Origin: DHVE2 group archaeon
GTDB lineage: Archaea > Thermoplasmatota > Thermoplasmata > Thermoplasmatales > Aciduliprofundaceae
Assembly: GCA_026993785.1 (NCBI GenBank)
Contig: JALWRZ010000004.1
Location: 1 to 64,000, forward strand
Direction of reading: 5' to 3'
DNA length: 64,000 bases
This document shows positions 18,127-27,216 of the stretch, in pieces. The notes beneath the pieces are model-generated. The model saw only the letters and a list, made by a program, of their open reading frames with translations, was not told where the DNA came from and did not search any database. The first letter of the stretch is position 1. Each line of letters begins with the position of its first letter. The translations under genes and the position numbers were made by a program.

Positions 18127-19520
18127 TCTTCTCCCTCCAGATATTCAAGAATTTTTGCTCTCTTATGGAGAACCTTCAACGCCTTAACGCTACGCTCTAT
18201 ACCCGGAAAAACGGGGACCTTGTTTCTTTCAAACTTTCTCATCATTTCCAAAGCAAAATCGCTGCCTATGGTGCCCACAACCAGTGGTTTATCGCCTTCC
18301 CTGTGCCATCTTGTAATTATATCAACGAGCTTCTCGCTTATCAACGGTGTCTGGAAAAGCGCATATACCAGTATGGCGTCTACATTCTCATCAGAATTAA
18401 GGGCCTCAAGAACTCCATCATAATCATCGTCACTGGCCTGCGCAGTCATATCCACGGGATTCTCCACGGAGGCAAAGGGCACAACCTCTTCCTTTATCCT
18501 GCGCTTAGTTTCATCGCTGAGATCTGCCATCTTCATGCCTATGCCATGAACCTCGCTTTCAATGTAATCTGTTGTGACCACACCAACACCACCTGCAGAG
18601 GTTACCACCGCGATCCTATTTCCTTTTATAGGTCTTCCATATGCCAGCGCTCTAGCATAGTCCACAAGCTCCACTTCGTTATAGGCCCTTATAACTCCAC
18701 ATTGCTTAAAGGCGCCGTCGGCTACGGCATCACTGCCTCCCAGAGCACCTGTGTGCAAACTCGCTGCTCTACCCCCACGAGCCGTGCGTCCGGCCTTGAG
18801 AACGACTATGGGCTTTTTCTTTGAAACTTCCCTTGCAATGCGCATGAACTCCCTGCCATCTGCAAAGCTCTCTATGTAGAGAATTATAACCTTGCTCTTT
18901 TCATCATCGCCAAAAAACTGGAGGAGCTCGTTCTCATTCACATCTACACGATTGCCGAGATTTATGAACGCTGAGAAACCCACATCGTACATGCTCACAG
19001 AGTCCATGGTCAGTAGACCCAGGGCACCGCTTTGGGTTATGAACGCAATATCTCCATCTCCTGGAAATCTCGAGCGCTCTGGAACAACCAGGGCAGTGTT
19101 TACTCCGGTAGATGGTATGTATATCCCCACTGTGTTAGGGCCTATTACCCTTGTCCCATACTTTTTGGCAATTCTCCGCAGCTCTTCCTCCATCTTCTTT
19201 CCCTTCTCTCCAGTTTCACCAAATCCACCTGCAATGGGAATAACGAACCTGGATTTTCTGGCGACGGATTCGAATAATGCCACTGTTGTTTCTGCAGGAA
19301 GCGTTATAACGGAAAGATCTATCCTTTCTTCAGGGATTTCCTCCACGTTTTTATAAATCTTGAATCCAAGGAGCTTCCCACCCTTGGGATTCACAGGATA
19401 AACTTTGCCCTGATAACCATTATTCTTTAGATTCTCCACCACCACATACCCAATTTTCTTTGGATTTGTTGAGGCACCAATCACCGCTACACTTCTTGGA
19501 TTCAGTAACCTTTCAAACAT
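18123..19520 (-). CDS. acdA: Acetyl-CoA synthetase (ADP-forming), alpha subunit
   Basis: 465 residues. The N-terminal CoA-binding Rossmann domain starts VAVIGASTNPKKIGYVV, and the ligase domain carries the phosphorylated His in SLHTGALGGSD (about residue 254). ITQSGALGLL and VVTSAGGVGVVTTDYIES are the usual loops. With AcdB it converts acyl-CoA, ADP and phosphate to acid, CoA and ATP. A TATA box (TTTTAAAT, 19541-19548) is centred 25 bases before the ATG, so the message is leaderless. acdA-acdB form a tight operon. Confidence 0.94.
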   Translation of the reverse strand: MFERLLNPRSVAVIGASTNPKKIGYVVVENLKNNGYQGKVYPVNPKGGKLLGFKIYKNVEEIPEERIDLSVITLPAETTVALFESVARKSRFVIPIAGGFGETGEKGKKMEEELRRIAKKYGTRVIGPNTVGIYIPSTGVNTALVVPERSRFPGDGDIAFITQSGALGLLTMDSVSMYDVGFSAFINLGNRVDVNENELLQFFGDDEKSKVIILYIESFADGREFMRIAREVSKKKPIVVLKAGRTARGGRAASLHTGALGGSDAVADGAFKQCGVIRAYNEVELVDYARALAYGRPIKGNRIAVVTSAGGVGVVTTDYIESEVHGIGMKMADLSDETKRRIKEEVVPFASVENPVDMTAQASDDDYDGVLEALNSDENVDAILVYALFQTPLISEKLVDIITRWHREGDKPLVVGTIGSDFALEMMRKFERNKVPVFPGIERSVKALKVLHKRAKILEYLEGEE

Positions 19521-19607
19521 ATTTGGAGAAATGCAGATTTATTTAAAAGGATTTTTATAGATATGCTGTATCATGGTCAGAAAAATTAGAGAAAAGAATA
19601 AAAAGGT

Positions 19608-21746
19608 TTATCCGCACTTGTCCTTGGGTATGGGATGAATCTTTGTTATCTCACCCTTCCTTTTAAGGATTATTCGGGCATCCACAACACTGAGGCCTTT
19701 CTCGTACACTATAACCGGATTTGCGTCCACCTCTTTTATATCCTCCCGGAAATCCCATACAAGCTGGGAGAGACGACTTATGGCATCTGCTATGGCCTCG
19801 ATATCTCTGGGCTTTTCGCCTCTTGCGCCTCTAAGAATTGCGTATCCCTTTATCTCCTTGATCATATCCAGGGCCTCTTCTTTGGAGAAAGGCGCAATTC
19901 TGAAGGTCACGTCTTTCAGAATCTCTACGAATATGCCTCCAAGACCAAACATTACCGTGGGTCCGAATTGGATATCGTTGACACTTCCAATTATGGTTTC
20001 TGTACCCCATGGCTCCATATGCTGCACATACACTCCAAGAATCTGGGCATGGGGATCGTAACGACTCGCATTCTCTATAATCTCCTTGAAAGCTTCTCTA
20101 ACCTCTTCATCACTCTTGAGATTTACCTTCACGCCACCGGCATCGCTCTTGTGTATTATCTGTGGAGATACTATTTTGAGAACCACAGGATATTCTACAG
20201 CCTTTGCGATTTTAACGGCATCCTCAGGGGTCTTGGCCAGCTTACCTTTCGGCACAGGTAACCCATACGCGGCGAATACCTCCTTTGCTTCAGGCTCCGT
20301 AAGGATATCTCTTCCGCAGGCCCTTGCCTTGCCTATTATGGCCTCTACCTTGCTCTTATTAACCGCATAGGGCTTGAACTCATATTTTGCTCTCTCAAGA
20401 TACCTACCATAGGTTCTCAGCGCTGCTATGGCACGAACAGCTGCATCTGGGCTCTTGTAGTATGGAATTCCATGCTCGATAAGCCATTCTCCGGCCTTTA
20501 TGCTTCTCTCACCACCCACAAAGCTCACCGCTACGGGCTTCTCCACACCGCTTTCCTTTATGGCTTTGTATATCCCTTCCGCTATATTCTGCGGATCTGT
20601 AAATGATGTCTCACAGTAGAGAATCACGAGCCCATCAACCCAGGAATTCTTGAGGGCATCCTTTATGGAGCCTTCGTAATGTGGGCGATCTGCCATTCCT
20701 GTTAAATCCACAGGATTCTTCGGGCTGCCAAATTCCGGCATGTGCTTTCTCATGTGAAGCTTGAGGTCGTCGGGGGCGTCTTTAATCGGCACTCCATATT
20801 TCTCGGCAGCATCTGTGGCCAGGACTCCAACACCGCCCCCATTGGTTATTATTAGAAGATTATCTCCCCTCATGGGCGGCTGGAGTGATAGAGCCATGGT
20901 TTCATCGAATAGCGCATCTAAATTCTCTGCCTTCACTATATGGCCCTGCTTAAAGGCTGCATCGTAAATCTTCGTGCTTCCTGCCAGGCTACCCGTATGA
21001 GAAGCAGCCGCAGCCGCGCCTCTCTGAGAAACCCCTGCTTTAAGGGCAACTATGGGCTTCTTGGAATTTCTGGCAGCATCCAGAAACTTTCTGCCATCCT
21101 TCACGCCTTCCATATACAGGGATATCACAGCCGTATCCTCATCCTCGTTGAAATACTTAATGAGGTCCCCGAAATCCAAATCCGCCATATTCCCTATGCT
21201 TATCATATGCGCAATTCCCACCTTATCTGTCCAGGTTCTTGCATCCATGGCTATTAAAAGTGCACCACTTTGAGATATGAGCGCGGCTTTTCCGGGATAC
21301 GGGAGATATGGGCCAAATGAGGCATTGGCCTTCAGGGGATTATTCATCACACCAACAACATTGGGGCCCAGAATACGCATCCCGTATTTTCTGGCGATTC
21401 TGACAACTTCATCCTCCAGATCCTTCCTACCCACCTCGCTGAATCCAGAGGCTATTATCACTAGACCCTTCACACCCTTCTTTCCGCATTCTTCCGTAAC
21501 AGCGGGAACATACTTTGCGGGCACCACTATCAGGGCCAGATCTATTTCATCCGGAACCTCGAGAATTGAGTGGTAGCATTTCAACCCCGCTATTTCATCC
21601 GCCTTGGGGTTTATTGGATAAATCTTGCCTTGGTAACCAGATTCTATGAGATTCTTAACGCATTGATGACCTATGGCCTTGGGGTCACGGCTGGCTCCGA
21701 CGATTGCTATGGATTTGGGCTTGAATATCGCATCCAGATTGTCCAT
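19608..21746 (-). CDS. Acyl-CoA synthetase (ADP-forming), fused alpha-beta
   Basis: 712 residues from ATG 21746, chosen because AAGGAGG lies just before it; the frame opens 33 bases earlier without such a site. The alpha part (residues 1 to about 465) has SIAIVGASRDPKAIGHQ and the phospho-His loop ASHTGSLAGS; the beta ATP-grasp part (about 490-712) has IIHKSDAGGV, FGLGGIFVEILKDVTFR and DANPVIV. This is the one-chain form of ADP-forming acetyl-CoA synthetase, as opposed to the split acdA/acdB next door. Parallel isoforms usually differ in acyl-acid preference, for example acetate versus branched or aryl acids; which is which is not visible here. Confidence 0.92.
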   Translation of the reverse strand: MDNLDAIFKPKSIAIVGASRDPKAIGHQCVKNLIESGYQGKIYPINPKADEIAGLKCYHSILEVPDEIDLALIVVPAKYVPAVTEECGKKGVKGLVIIASGFSEVGRKDLEDEVVRIARKYGMRILGPNVVGVMNNPLKANASFGPYLPYPGKAALISQSGALLIAMDARTWTDKVGIAHMISIGNMADLDFGDLIKYFNEDEDTAVISLYMEGVKDGRKFLDAARNSKKPIVALKAGVSQRGAAAAASHTGSLAGSTKIYDAAFKQGHIVKAENLDALFDETMALSLQPPMRGDNLLIITNGGGVGVLATDAAEKYGVPIKDAPDDLKLHMRKHMPEFGSPKNPVDLTGMADRPHYEGSIKDALKNSWVDGLVILYCETSFTDPQNIAEGIYKAIKESGVEKPVAVSFVGGERSIKAGEWLIEHGIPYYKSPDAAVRAIAALRTYGRYLERAKYEFKPYAVNKSKVEAIIGKARACGRDILTEPEAKEVFAAYGLPVPKGKLAKTPEDAVKIAKAVEYPVVLKIVSPQIIHKSDAGGVKVNLKSDEEVREAFKEIIENASRYDPHAQILGVYVQHMEPWGTETIIGSVNDIQFGPTVMFGLGGIFVEILKDVTFRIAPFSKEEALDMIKEIKGYAILRGARGEKPRDIEAIADAISRLSQLVWDFREDIKEVDANPVIVYEKGLSVVDARIILKRKGEITKIHPIPKDKCG

Positions 21747-21884
21747 TTTTATTACCTCCTTGTGGGGAAATTGCATCATAAGATAATAAATTTCGCATTT
21801 CGACTATCAACGATTCAAAGATTAACGTTTGCAAAAGAAAAAGTGAGTTAAGTATAAATACAGCGAGATATTTTCATATATTGG

Positions 21885-22049
21885 ATGGATGAAAAGATAG
21901 TGCATCTGAGGCTGGAAGAGCATCCTGAGCTTACGGTGGGTGAATTATACGAGATTATGAAGGAGCTATCCCAAAAGTATCCCGATAGGGAGATATTTTT
22001 TGATGGTGATGAGCAGGCCATATGCTCCAGGCCTAAAAAGCCCAGGTAA
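21885..22049 (+). CDS. 54-residue protein of unknown function
   Basis: A short frame begins MDEKIVHLRLEEHPEL, has the pattern of a folded alpha/beta peptide, and ends at TAA 22047. Its TATA box (AGTATAAATA, 21850-21860) is centred about 29 bases before the ATG, fitting a leaderless gene. It overlaps the convergent membrane protein at 22033 by 17 bases. I do not recognise the family. Confidence 0.65.
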   Translation: MDEKIVHLRLEEHPELTVGELYEIMKELSQKYPDREIFFDGDEQAICSRPKKPR

Positions 22050-22260
22050 TGGGGGTCAAAACAAGACCAAATATTTCTTTGAAATAGTAGCCCGCGGCTC
22101 CTAAGAGGACAAGCACTATGAGGATAAGTATGATCCACATGATGAGCTTTAGAAAGAATTTAGCAATTATTATAACTGCCAGGGCTATTAGAAGTATTAC
22201 CAGACAGCTTGTTCCCGATGGGTTAGCGCCGCTTATTGTTGCAAGTGTAAATGGGTCCAC
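22033..22260 (-). CDS. Small membrane protein, two transmembrane helices
   Basis: 75 residues from a GTG start at 22260. Two hydrophobic helices (CLVILLIALAVIIIAKFFL and LIMWIILILIVLVLLGAAGYYF) make up most of the protein, with a short polar N-terminus. No ribosome binding site is clear, but a TATA-like TATTAAAT lies about 26 bases before the GTG, consistent with a leaderless message. The function is unknown. It lies downstream of, but apparently separate from, the histidine operon. Confidence 0.6.
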   Translation of the reverse strand: MDPFTLATISGANPSGTSCLVILLIALAVIIIAKFFLKLIMWIILILIVLVLLGAAGYYFKEIFGLVLTPITWAF

Positions 22261-22290
22261 AGAGCCTTAACGTCTTGCAGGTATTTAATA

Positions 22291-22992
22291 TTAATGCATA
22301 GAATATGAGCCAAGATAATCTGCAGCCATCTCAACTGCCTGAGCGGTGCTCTCTGCGTCTCTGGGAACCATAATGAAGAGGAACTCCCCGTAGCTCCGGC
22401 GATACTTCTCCACAAGCAGCTCATCCACCTTGGAATCTCCGATATACACACCCAATTCTCCCTTGGTAATACTCCACAATGCCCGTGGATCCGGCTTACG
22501 ATAATCCTCCCTTGTTACCGCATGGAAAAATCGAAAATTTAGCAGATGCTCCGCAAGACGAAGCTCCAGTCTATCTCTTCCTGTGATGACCCCCAGCTTA
22601 AAACCCCGTCGTGAAAGATCTTCGAGGATAGCAGAGGATAATAGAGGTCTCTCATGCTTCCAGAGGCCTGAATATGGAAAAATTCTATGAGAATAGAGCT
22701 CCCCCAGATAATAGGTGTTGAAAACTCTCTCAATTTCTATGCGAAGTCCATGAGAAAAATTGTGGCTTATTTCCTCATCCTCGCACCTCCGATATTTTTT
22801 GATCATCCATTCCGAGAGCTCAAAATCATCACTGAAACTTCTCCTTTGTCTTAACTCTCTGATATCATCAAGAGATATACTGCTCATAACCCCGTACTTT
22901 CTAAGAATGTGTTCCACGGTCATCTTTACAGCCGTATCATAGCTCCTGGATGTGTCTATGAGTACGCCATCCACATCAAAAATTATCCACAA
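22291..22992 (-). CDS. HAD-family phosphatase, candidate histidinol-phosphatase
   Basis: 233 residues. All four HAD catalytic motifs are intact: FDVDGVLIDT (nucleophile Asp), GVITGRDRLE, the Lys in REDYRKPDP, and VYIGDSKVDE. A helical cap (about residues 18-110) sits between motifs 1 and 2, so it is subfamily IA. The start overlaps hisC by 10 bases, making it the last gene of a his operon that holds every other step of the pathway except histidinol-phosphate dephosphorylation. A histidinol-phosphatase role is therefore strongly suggested by context, though not by a specific sequence signature. Confidence 0.85.
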   Translation of the reverse strand: MWIIFDVDGVLIDTSRSYDTAVKMTVEHILRKYGVMSSISLDDIRELRQRRSFSDDFELSEWMIKKYRRCEDEEISHNFSHGLRIEIERVFNTYYLGELYSHRIFPYSGLWKHERPLLSSAILEDLSRRGFKLGVITGRDRLELRLAEHLLNFRFFHAVTREDYRKPDPRALWSITKGELGVYIGDSKVDELLVEKYRRSYGEFLFIMVPRDAESTAQAVEMAADYLGSYSMH

Positions 22993-24002
22993 TTCCGCGC
23001 CTCCTGGAATTCTTTTAGAGCGAGAAGCAGCATATTGTTTTCCTCCCTTCTGCCCACAGTAACCCGAATATGCCCTCTCAGACGACCTTCCAGCCTCTTT
23101 ACTGCGATGCCTCTGCGCATAAGGAAATCGTAGGCATCAAGCTTTATCAGAAGAAAGTTTGCTTGGCTTGGATAGGCATATCTCCCCATTTTCCTGTATA
23201 TTCTCTCCCTCTCGGCAATAATGTATCTCACCCTTCTCATCACAAGCTCTTTGTGCTCCAAAAGCTTAGAGGCGACCATCATGCTAAGGGCATTCATACC
23301 ATAGGGGACTTTGATTCTGTGAAGTGCATCCACTATTTCTTCAGAGGCGAGCATGTATCCTGCCCTGATGGCCGCGAGTCCGAAGGCCTTGGAGAATGTT
23401 CTAACTATGATGAGGTTTGGATACTCATGCAGGAGATTTATTAGACTCTTGCCCGCAAATTCCCAGTAGGCCTCATCCAGTATTACCGGCGCGCCGGTAT
23501 CCAATATTTTCGCAATTTCATCCTCTGGTTGGGTGTTTCCCGTAGGATTATTGGGCGAAGCTATGAACACTGCAGCGGCATTATTTGCCTCCTTTGCCAT
23601 TTTTTCTCCGTCTATGGTGAAATCCCTGCGAAGGGGTATCTCCCTCATAGGTATTCCATGGAATCTGGCATAGAGTGCGTACATGGAGAATGTAGGCGGA
23701 GCTATTATCACATAATTACCCGTGAAAAGCTTCACAAGGTATCCAAGAAGCTCATCACATCCGTTTCCCACCGCCACATTTTTAAAGGATAAACCGTAGG
23801 TCTCCGCTATATTCTCGCGGAGGGGACGGGAATGTATGTGGGGATATCTGTTGAATTCAATTTTTTTAATCTCTCTTGCTATTTCTTCCTTTAACTCGTG
23901 GGGTAAATCCCACGGGCTTTCATTTTTATCAAGATTGATCCTTGCGGTGCTCTCGTTGCCTCTGTATGCTGGAAATCTCAATACATCATCCCTTATTCTC
24001 AT
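22983..24002 (-). CDS. hisC: Histidinol-phosphate aminotransferase
   Basis: 339 residues, usual for HisC. This PLP enzyme transfers an amino group from glutamate to imidazole-acetol phosphate. Seen are [48 protein letters not shown], and the PLP lysine in [17 protein letters not shown]. It overlaps the hisIE end by 17 bases and the HAD phosphatase start by 10 bases. Confidence 0.95.
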   Translation of the reverse strand: MRIRDDVLRFPAYRGNESTARINLDKNESPWDLPHELKEEIAREIKKIEFNRYPHIHSRPLRENIAETYGLSFKNVAVGNGCDELLGYLVKLFTGNYVIIAPPTFSMYALYARFHGIPMREIPLRRDFTIDGEKMAKEANNAAAVFIASPNNPTGNTQPEDEIAKILDTGAPVILDEAYWEFAGKSLINLLHEYPNLIIVRTFSKAFGLAAIRAGYMLASEEIVDALHRIKVPYGMNALSMMVASKLLEHKELVMRRVRYIIAERERIYRKMGRYAYPSQANFLLIKLDAYDFLMRRGIAVKRLEGRLRGHIRVTVGRREENNMLLLALKEFQEARNCG

Positions 24003-24645
24003 CTCTTCTCCTCCTCAACTCGGCCATAACTTCACCAAGGGATACATTGTTGAAAGAGAGCAGTACGAGAAGGTGATAGAGGAGATCCGCAGTTTCTTCA
24101 ATTATGCGTTCCTTGGAATCTGCTACAAGAACCTCTATTGCCTCCTCGCCAAATTTTTTGTAGATTCTCTCTCTTCCTAAGGAAAAAAGCTTGGAGGTGT
24201 ATGAGCCCTCCTTTCTCTCAAATTTCCTTTTCTCTATAATCGCTTCCAGTTTCTTAAGGATGGATAGAGAATAATCTATCTCTCCCCTTTGCAAAGGCTC
24301 TCCCAGTTTGCGATAAAAACAGGAATAGTTTCCCGTGTGACAGGCAGGTCCATGAGGCTCTACTGTGAGAAGGAGGGTATCGTTGTCGCAGTCTATTCTT
24401 ATCTCTTTCACCCTCTGAATGTTGCCGCTCACCTCACCCTTCATCCATAGTCTTCCTCTACTTCTGGAATAATAGTGGGCAAGACCGCTGCCAAGGGTTT
24501 TTCTCAGGGCCTCTTTATCCATATATGCCAGGGTGAGCACCTTGCCCTGGGTATCCTGGACTACCACAGGTACTACGCCATCCATCTTATTCCAATCAAT
24601 GGAGTCCAAAAGCCCCGCCTCATCTTTTTCCATATTCATTTTCAT
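23986..24645 (-). CDS. hisIE: Fused phosphoribosyl-AMP cyclohydrolase / phosphoribosyl-ATP pyrophosphatase
   Basis: 219 residues. The N-terminal HisI part (about 1-115) has the zinc-site signature DCDNDTLLL and [13 protein letters not shown]; the C-terminal HisE part (about 120-219) has the MazG-like helices [29 protein letters not shown]. The two activities hydrolyse phosphoribosyl-ATP and then open the adenine ring. The I-E fusion is common in bacteria and less so in archaea. A GGTGAT site precedes ATG 24645, six bases after the hisF stop. Confidence 0.95.
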   Translation of the reverse strand: MKMNMEKDEAGLLDSIDWNKMDGVVPVVVQDTQGKVLTLAYMDKEALRKTLGSGLAHYYSRSRGRLWMKGEVSGNIQRVKEIRIDCDNDTLLLTVEPHGPACHTGNYSCFYRKLGEPLQRGEIDYSLSILKKLEAIIEKRKFERKEGSYTSKLFSLGRERIYKKFGEEAIEVLVADSKERIIEETADLLYHLLVLLSFNNVSLGEVMAELRRRRDENKG

Positions 24646-24651
24646 TATTTA

Positions 24652-25410
24652 TCACCTCTCCAGCCTCACCGGTACACCTTTTCTCTTCAGATATTTCTTT
24701 ATCTCGTCTATCCTGTATTCCCCTCGATGAAATATGGACGCCGCCAAAGCCGCTGAAGCACCTGCCTTAAAGGCCTCGTAGAAGTGCCTTGGAGAGCCTG
24801 CTCCTCCCGATGCTATAATAGGTATATCCACTCTTTTTACCACTTCCCGGAGCAGTGGAATATCGAAGCCCTCCTTTGTACCATCGGTATCCATGCTGGT
24901 AAGAAGTATCTCACCTGCACCAAGTTCCTGCACTCTTCTTGCCCACTGCAGCGCATCGATGCTTCGGGCCATTCTTCCCCCATGAGTGTGTACCTCCCAG
25001 TAGCTTCCATTATGCTTGGCATCTATGGCCACCACCAGATTGGCCGTTCCTATTACCCGCGCGATTTCTCTTATAAGCTCTGGATTCTCCACCGCGGCGG
25101 TGTTCACAAATACTTTATCAGCACCTCTTTTTATCAGTGCCTTGACCTCTTCCACGCTCCTAATTCCTCCGCCCACGGTAAAAGGGATAGAAAGAACATC
25201 AGCCACTCTTTTAACCACGTTTATTAAGATGCTTCTCTTCTCATAGGATGCGGTGATGTCCAGGAATACTATCTCATCTACTCCTTCTTCTTCATATTTC
25301 ACGGCTAGCTCCACAGGGTCTCCTGCATCTCTCATATTCTGAAAACGCACACCCTTTACGACTCTTCCATCTTTTATATCCAGCGCGGCAATTATCCTGC
25401 GGGCAAGCAT
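24652..25410 (-). CDS. hisF: Imidazole glycerol phosphate synthase, cyclase subunit
   Basis: 252 residues. The half-barrel signatures IIAALDIKDGRVVKGVRF (catalytic Asp11-like), FLDITAS, VGGGIRSVEE, LLTSMDTDGTKEGFD (catalytic Asp) and IIASGGAGSP are all present. With HisH it makes imidazole glycerol phosphate and AICAR. Its ATG directly follows the hisA stop with no gap. Confidence 0.96.
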   Translation of the reverse strand: MLARRIIAALDIKDGRVVKGVRFQNMRDAGDPVELAVKYEEEGVDEIVFLDITASYEKRSILINVVKRVADVLSIPFTVGGGIRSVEEVKALIKRGADKVFVNTAAVENPELIREIARVIGTANLVVAIDAKHNGSYWEVHTHGGRMARSIDALQWARRVQELGAGEILLTSMDTDGTKEGFDIPLLREVVKRVDIPIIASGGAGSPRHFYEAFKAGASAALAASIFHRGEYRIDEIKKYLKRKGVPVRLER

Positions 25411-26094
25411 TCATAGCACCTCCTTCAGGGTCCTCAGATCCAATGCGCCCTCATAGAGGGCCTTGCCTATAATCGCCCCGGAAAAGCCAATTTCGCGGAG
25501 CTTGTGAATATCTTCCACAGTGGAGACACCCCCAGCATAGATGAATTCCTCATCCTCCCAGAATTTGGATATTCTACTAATTCCCTCCAGGGTACCATCT
25601 TGAGACACGGAAGTATATATGAACCTCCCAACAAGTTCCTTGAGCATCCTGTATGCTACCTTCACGTCCATATCGATTTTTTGCTGCCACCCACAAAGTA
25701 GAATTTTTTCGTTTCTAACATCAAGACTCACGGTGATTCCTGGAAAGTCCTTAGTTATCGAGGAAATAAAACTGTGGTTTAAAGCGGCAGTGCTCACTAT
25801 CACATTATCCACACCTATGCTGTAGGCTTGTTCCACAGATTCGTAGGTTCTGAAGCCGCCACCCACCTGAACCTTTACGCCTGTTTCCTCAATGATTCTC
25901 CTTACAATCCCAAGATTTTGAGGGATGCCCATATAAGCGCCGTCTAAATCCACCACATGCAATTTATTGGCAAATTCTGCAAATTTCGCTGCGATCTCTA
26001 CGGGATCTCCGTAAATCTTTGCGGTGTCTCTCTTTCCCCGACAGAGCCTTACTGCCTTGCCCTTCATTATATCCACCGCGGGATAAATTTCCAT
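25411..26094 (-). CDS. hisA: ProFAR isomerase
   Basis: 227 residues. It is a TIM barrel that isomerises ProFAR to PRFAR. Seen are YPAVDIMKGKAVRLCRGKR (catalytic Asp8-like), VVDLDGAY, VQVGGGFRTYE, SVSQDGTLEGI (second catalytic Asp), and YAGGVSTVEDI. It lies one base after hisH. Confidence 0.95.
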   Translation of the reverse strand: MEIYPAVDIMKGKAVRLCRGKRDTAKIYGDPVEIAAKFAEFANKLHVVDLDGAYMGIPQNLGIVRRIIEETGVKVQVGGGFRTYESVEQAYSIGVDNVIVSTAALNHSFISSITKDFPGITVSLDVRNEKILLCGWQQKIDMDVKVAYRMLKELVGRFIYTSVSQDGTLEGISRISKFWEDEEFIYAGGVSTVEDIHKLREIGFSGAIIGKALYEGALDLRTLKEVL

Positions 26095-26095
26095 T

Positions 26096-26686
26096 TCATA
26101 ACCTCCTGAAATTCTTAAGTAGACGCAAGCCCACTTTCCCCGACTTCTCCGGATGAAATTGAACCCCGTAGATGCTATCCATGGCTACAGCGCTGGGAAA
26201 TCTCGTAGCTATGTTTTCAGTGAGATGCTCCGTTTCAGCAAGTATGTAGTCATCAGGCACCTCCTTCACATAATAGCTGTGCACGAAATAAAAGTAGGAA
26301 CCATTTTCGATTCCCTGCAGGAGAGGATGCTCCTTCCTGATAAATATCTGGTTCCATCCAATATGGGGGATTCCCTTTTTTCCGAATGCCACAACTTTTC
26401 CTGGAAAAACGTTCAGGCCCCTGGCCTCCGGCTGCTCCTCGCTGCCTTTAAAGAGATAATGGAGACCGAGACATATGCCCAGGAAGGGCTTTCCATCGCC
26501 TATGAAATCTAGTAAAGAGGGTTTGAGTTCTTTTACCCTCTCCGCGATTTCTCCAAAATTGCCAACTCCTGGAAATATGAGCTTTTCAGTCCTCTCTATC
26601 CCATAAGAATCCTTTACTATTATCCCATCTACAGCTCTTCGAACGTTTTCTATGTTGCCTATCCCGAGATCCAGTACTCCTATCAT
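26096..26686 (-). CDS. hisH: Imidazole glycerol phosphate synthase, glutaminase subunit
   Basis: 196 residues. It is a class I glutamine amidotransferase with the nucleophile Cys in FLGICLGLHYLF (about residue 73) and the His-Glu pair in VQFHPEKSG (near the C-terminus). It supplies ammonia to HisF. Its start overlaps the hisB stop by four bases. Confidence 0.95.
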   Translation of the reverse strand: MIGVLDLGIGNIENVRRAVDGIIVKDSYGIERTEKLIFPGVGNFGEIAERVKELKPSLLDFIGDGKPFLGICLGLHYLFKGSEEQPEARGLNVFPGKVVAFGKKGIPHIGWNQIFIRKEHPLLQGIENGSYFYFVHSYYVKEVPDDYILAETEHLTENIATRFPSAVAMDSIYGVQFHPEKSGKVGLRLLKNFRRL

Positions 26687-27216
26687 TCAAGCACCCCCTT
26701 TGTGCTCATTGTCCCCTCCTTCTCACTGATAGCCTGAGATATGGCAACTCCAAGGGCCTTGAATGCCGCCTCTATTATATGATGGGCATTCACACCGTCA
26801 ATCTGTTTCACATGCAATGTGGCACGTAGCCCTCTCACCAATCCCCACAGAAACTCCCTGAAAAGCGAAACCTCGAAACCGCTCTCGCTCTCCTCTGGCT
26901 GCAGTTCCATATGAAGATAGGTACGTCCGGATATGTCTAAGGCAACGAGAACCAGGGCATCATCCATGGGAACTATGGCTGTTCCGAATCTCCCATAATT
27001 AGGCGGTAAATTCTGCCGGAGCTCACTGCCCAGGGTTATACCCACATCTTCCCATAAATGGTGCCTAAGATCATAGCTCACCTTTACATGGGGGACGATG
27101 CCCATATAGAAAAACAGGGTGGAGAGCATATGATCCAGAACTCTATCCCCTGTGGATATCGCTCCCTTTTTATTCAGCTCCACCACCACATCCGTTTCTC
27201 GGGTCACTCTCCTCAT
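26683..27216 (-). CDS. hisB: Imidazoleglycerol-phosphate dehydratase
   Basis: 177 residues, the single-domain form without the N-terminal histidinol-phosphatase of the enterobacterial HisB. Metal-binding His motifs are [26 protein letters not shown] and [15 protein letters not shown]. It dehydrates imidazole glycerol phosphate. It overlaps hisH and hisD by four bases on each side, showing tight translational coupling. Confidence 0.95.
   Translation of the reverse strand: MRRVTRETDVVVELNKKGAISTGDRVLDHMLSTLFFYMGIVPHVKVSYDLRHHLWEDVGITLGSELRQNLPPNYGRFGTAIVPMDDALVLVALDISGRTYLHMELQPEESESGFEVSLFREFLWGLVRGLRATLHVKQIDGVNAHHIIEAAFKALGVAISQAISEKEGTMSTKGVLE

Noticed and set aside
19635-20261. 208-codon plus-strand open frame
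   Set aside because: It is the antisense of the beta part of the fused acyl-CoA synthetase and has no family features.
24784-25227. 147-codon plus-strand open frame within the his operon
   Set aside because: It is the antisense of hisF, which is complete and coupled to its neighbours.
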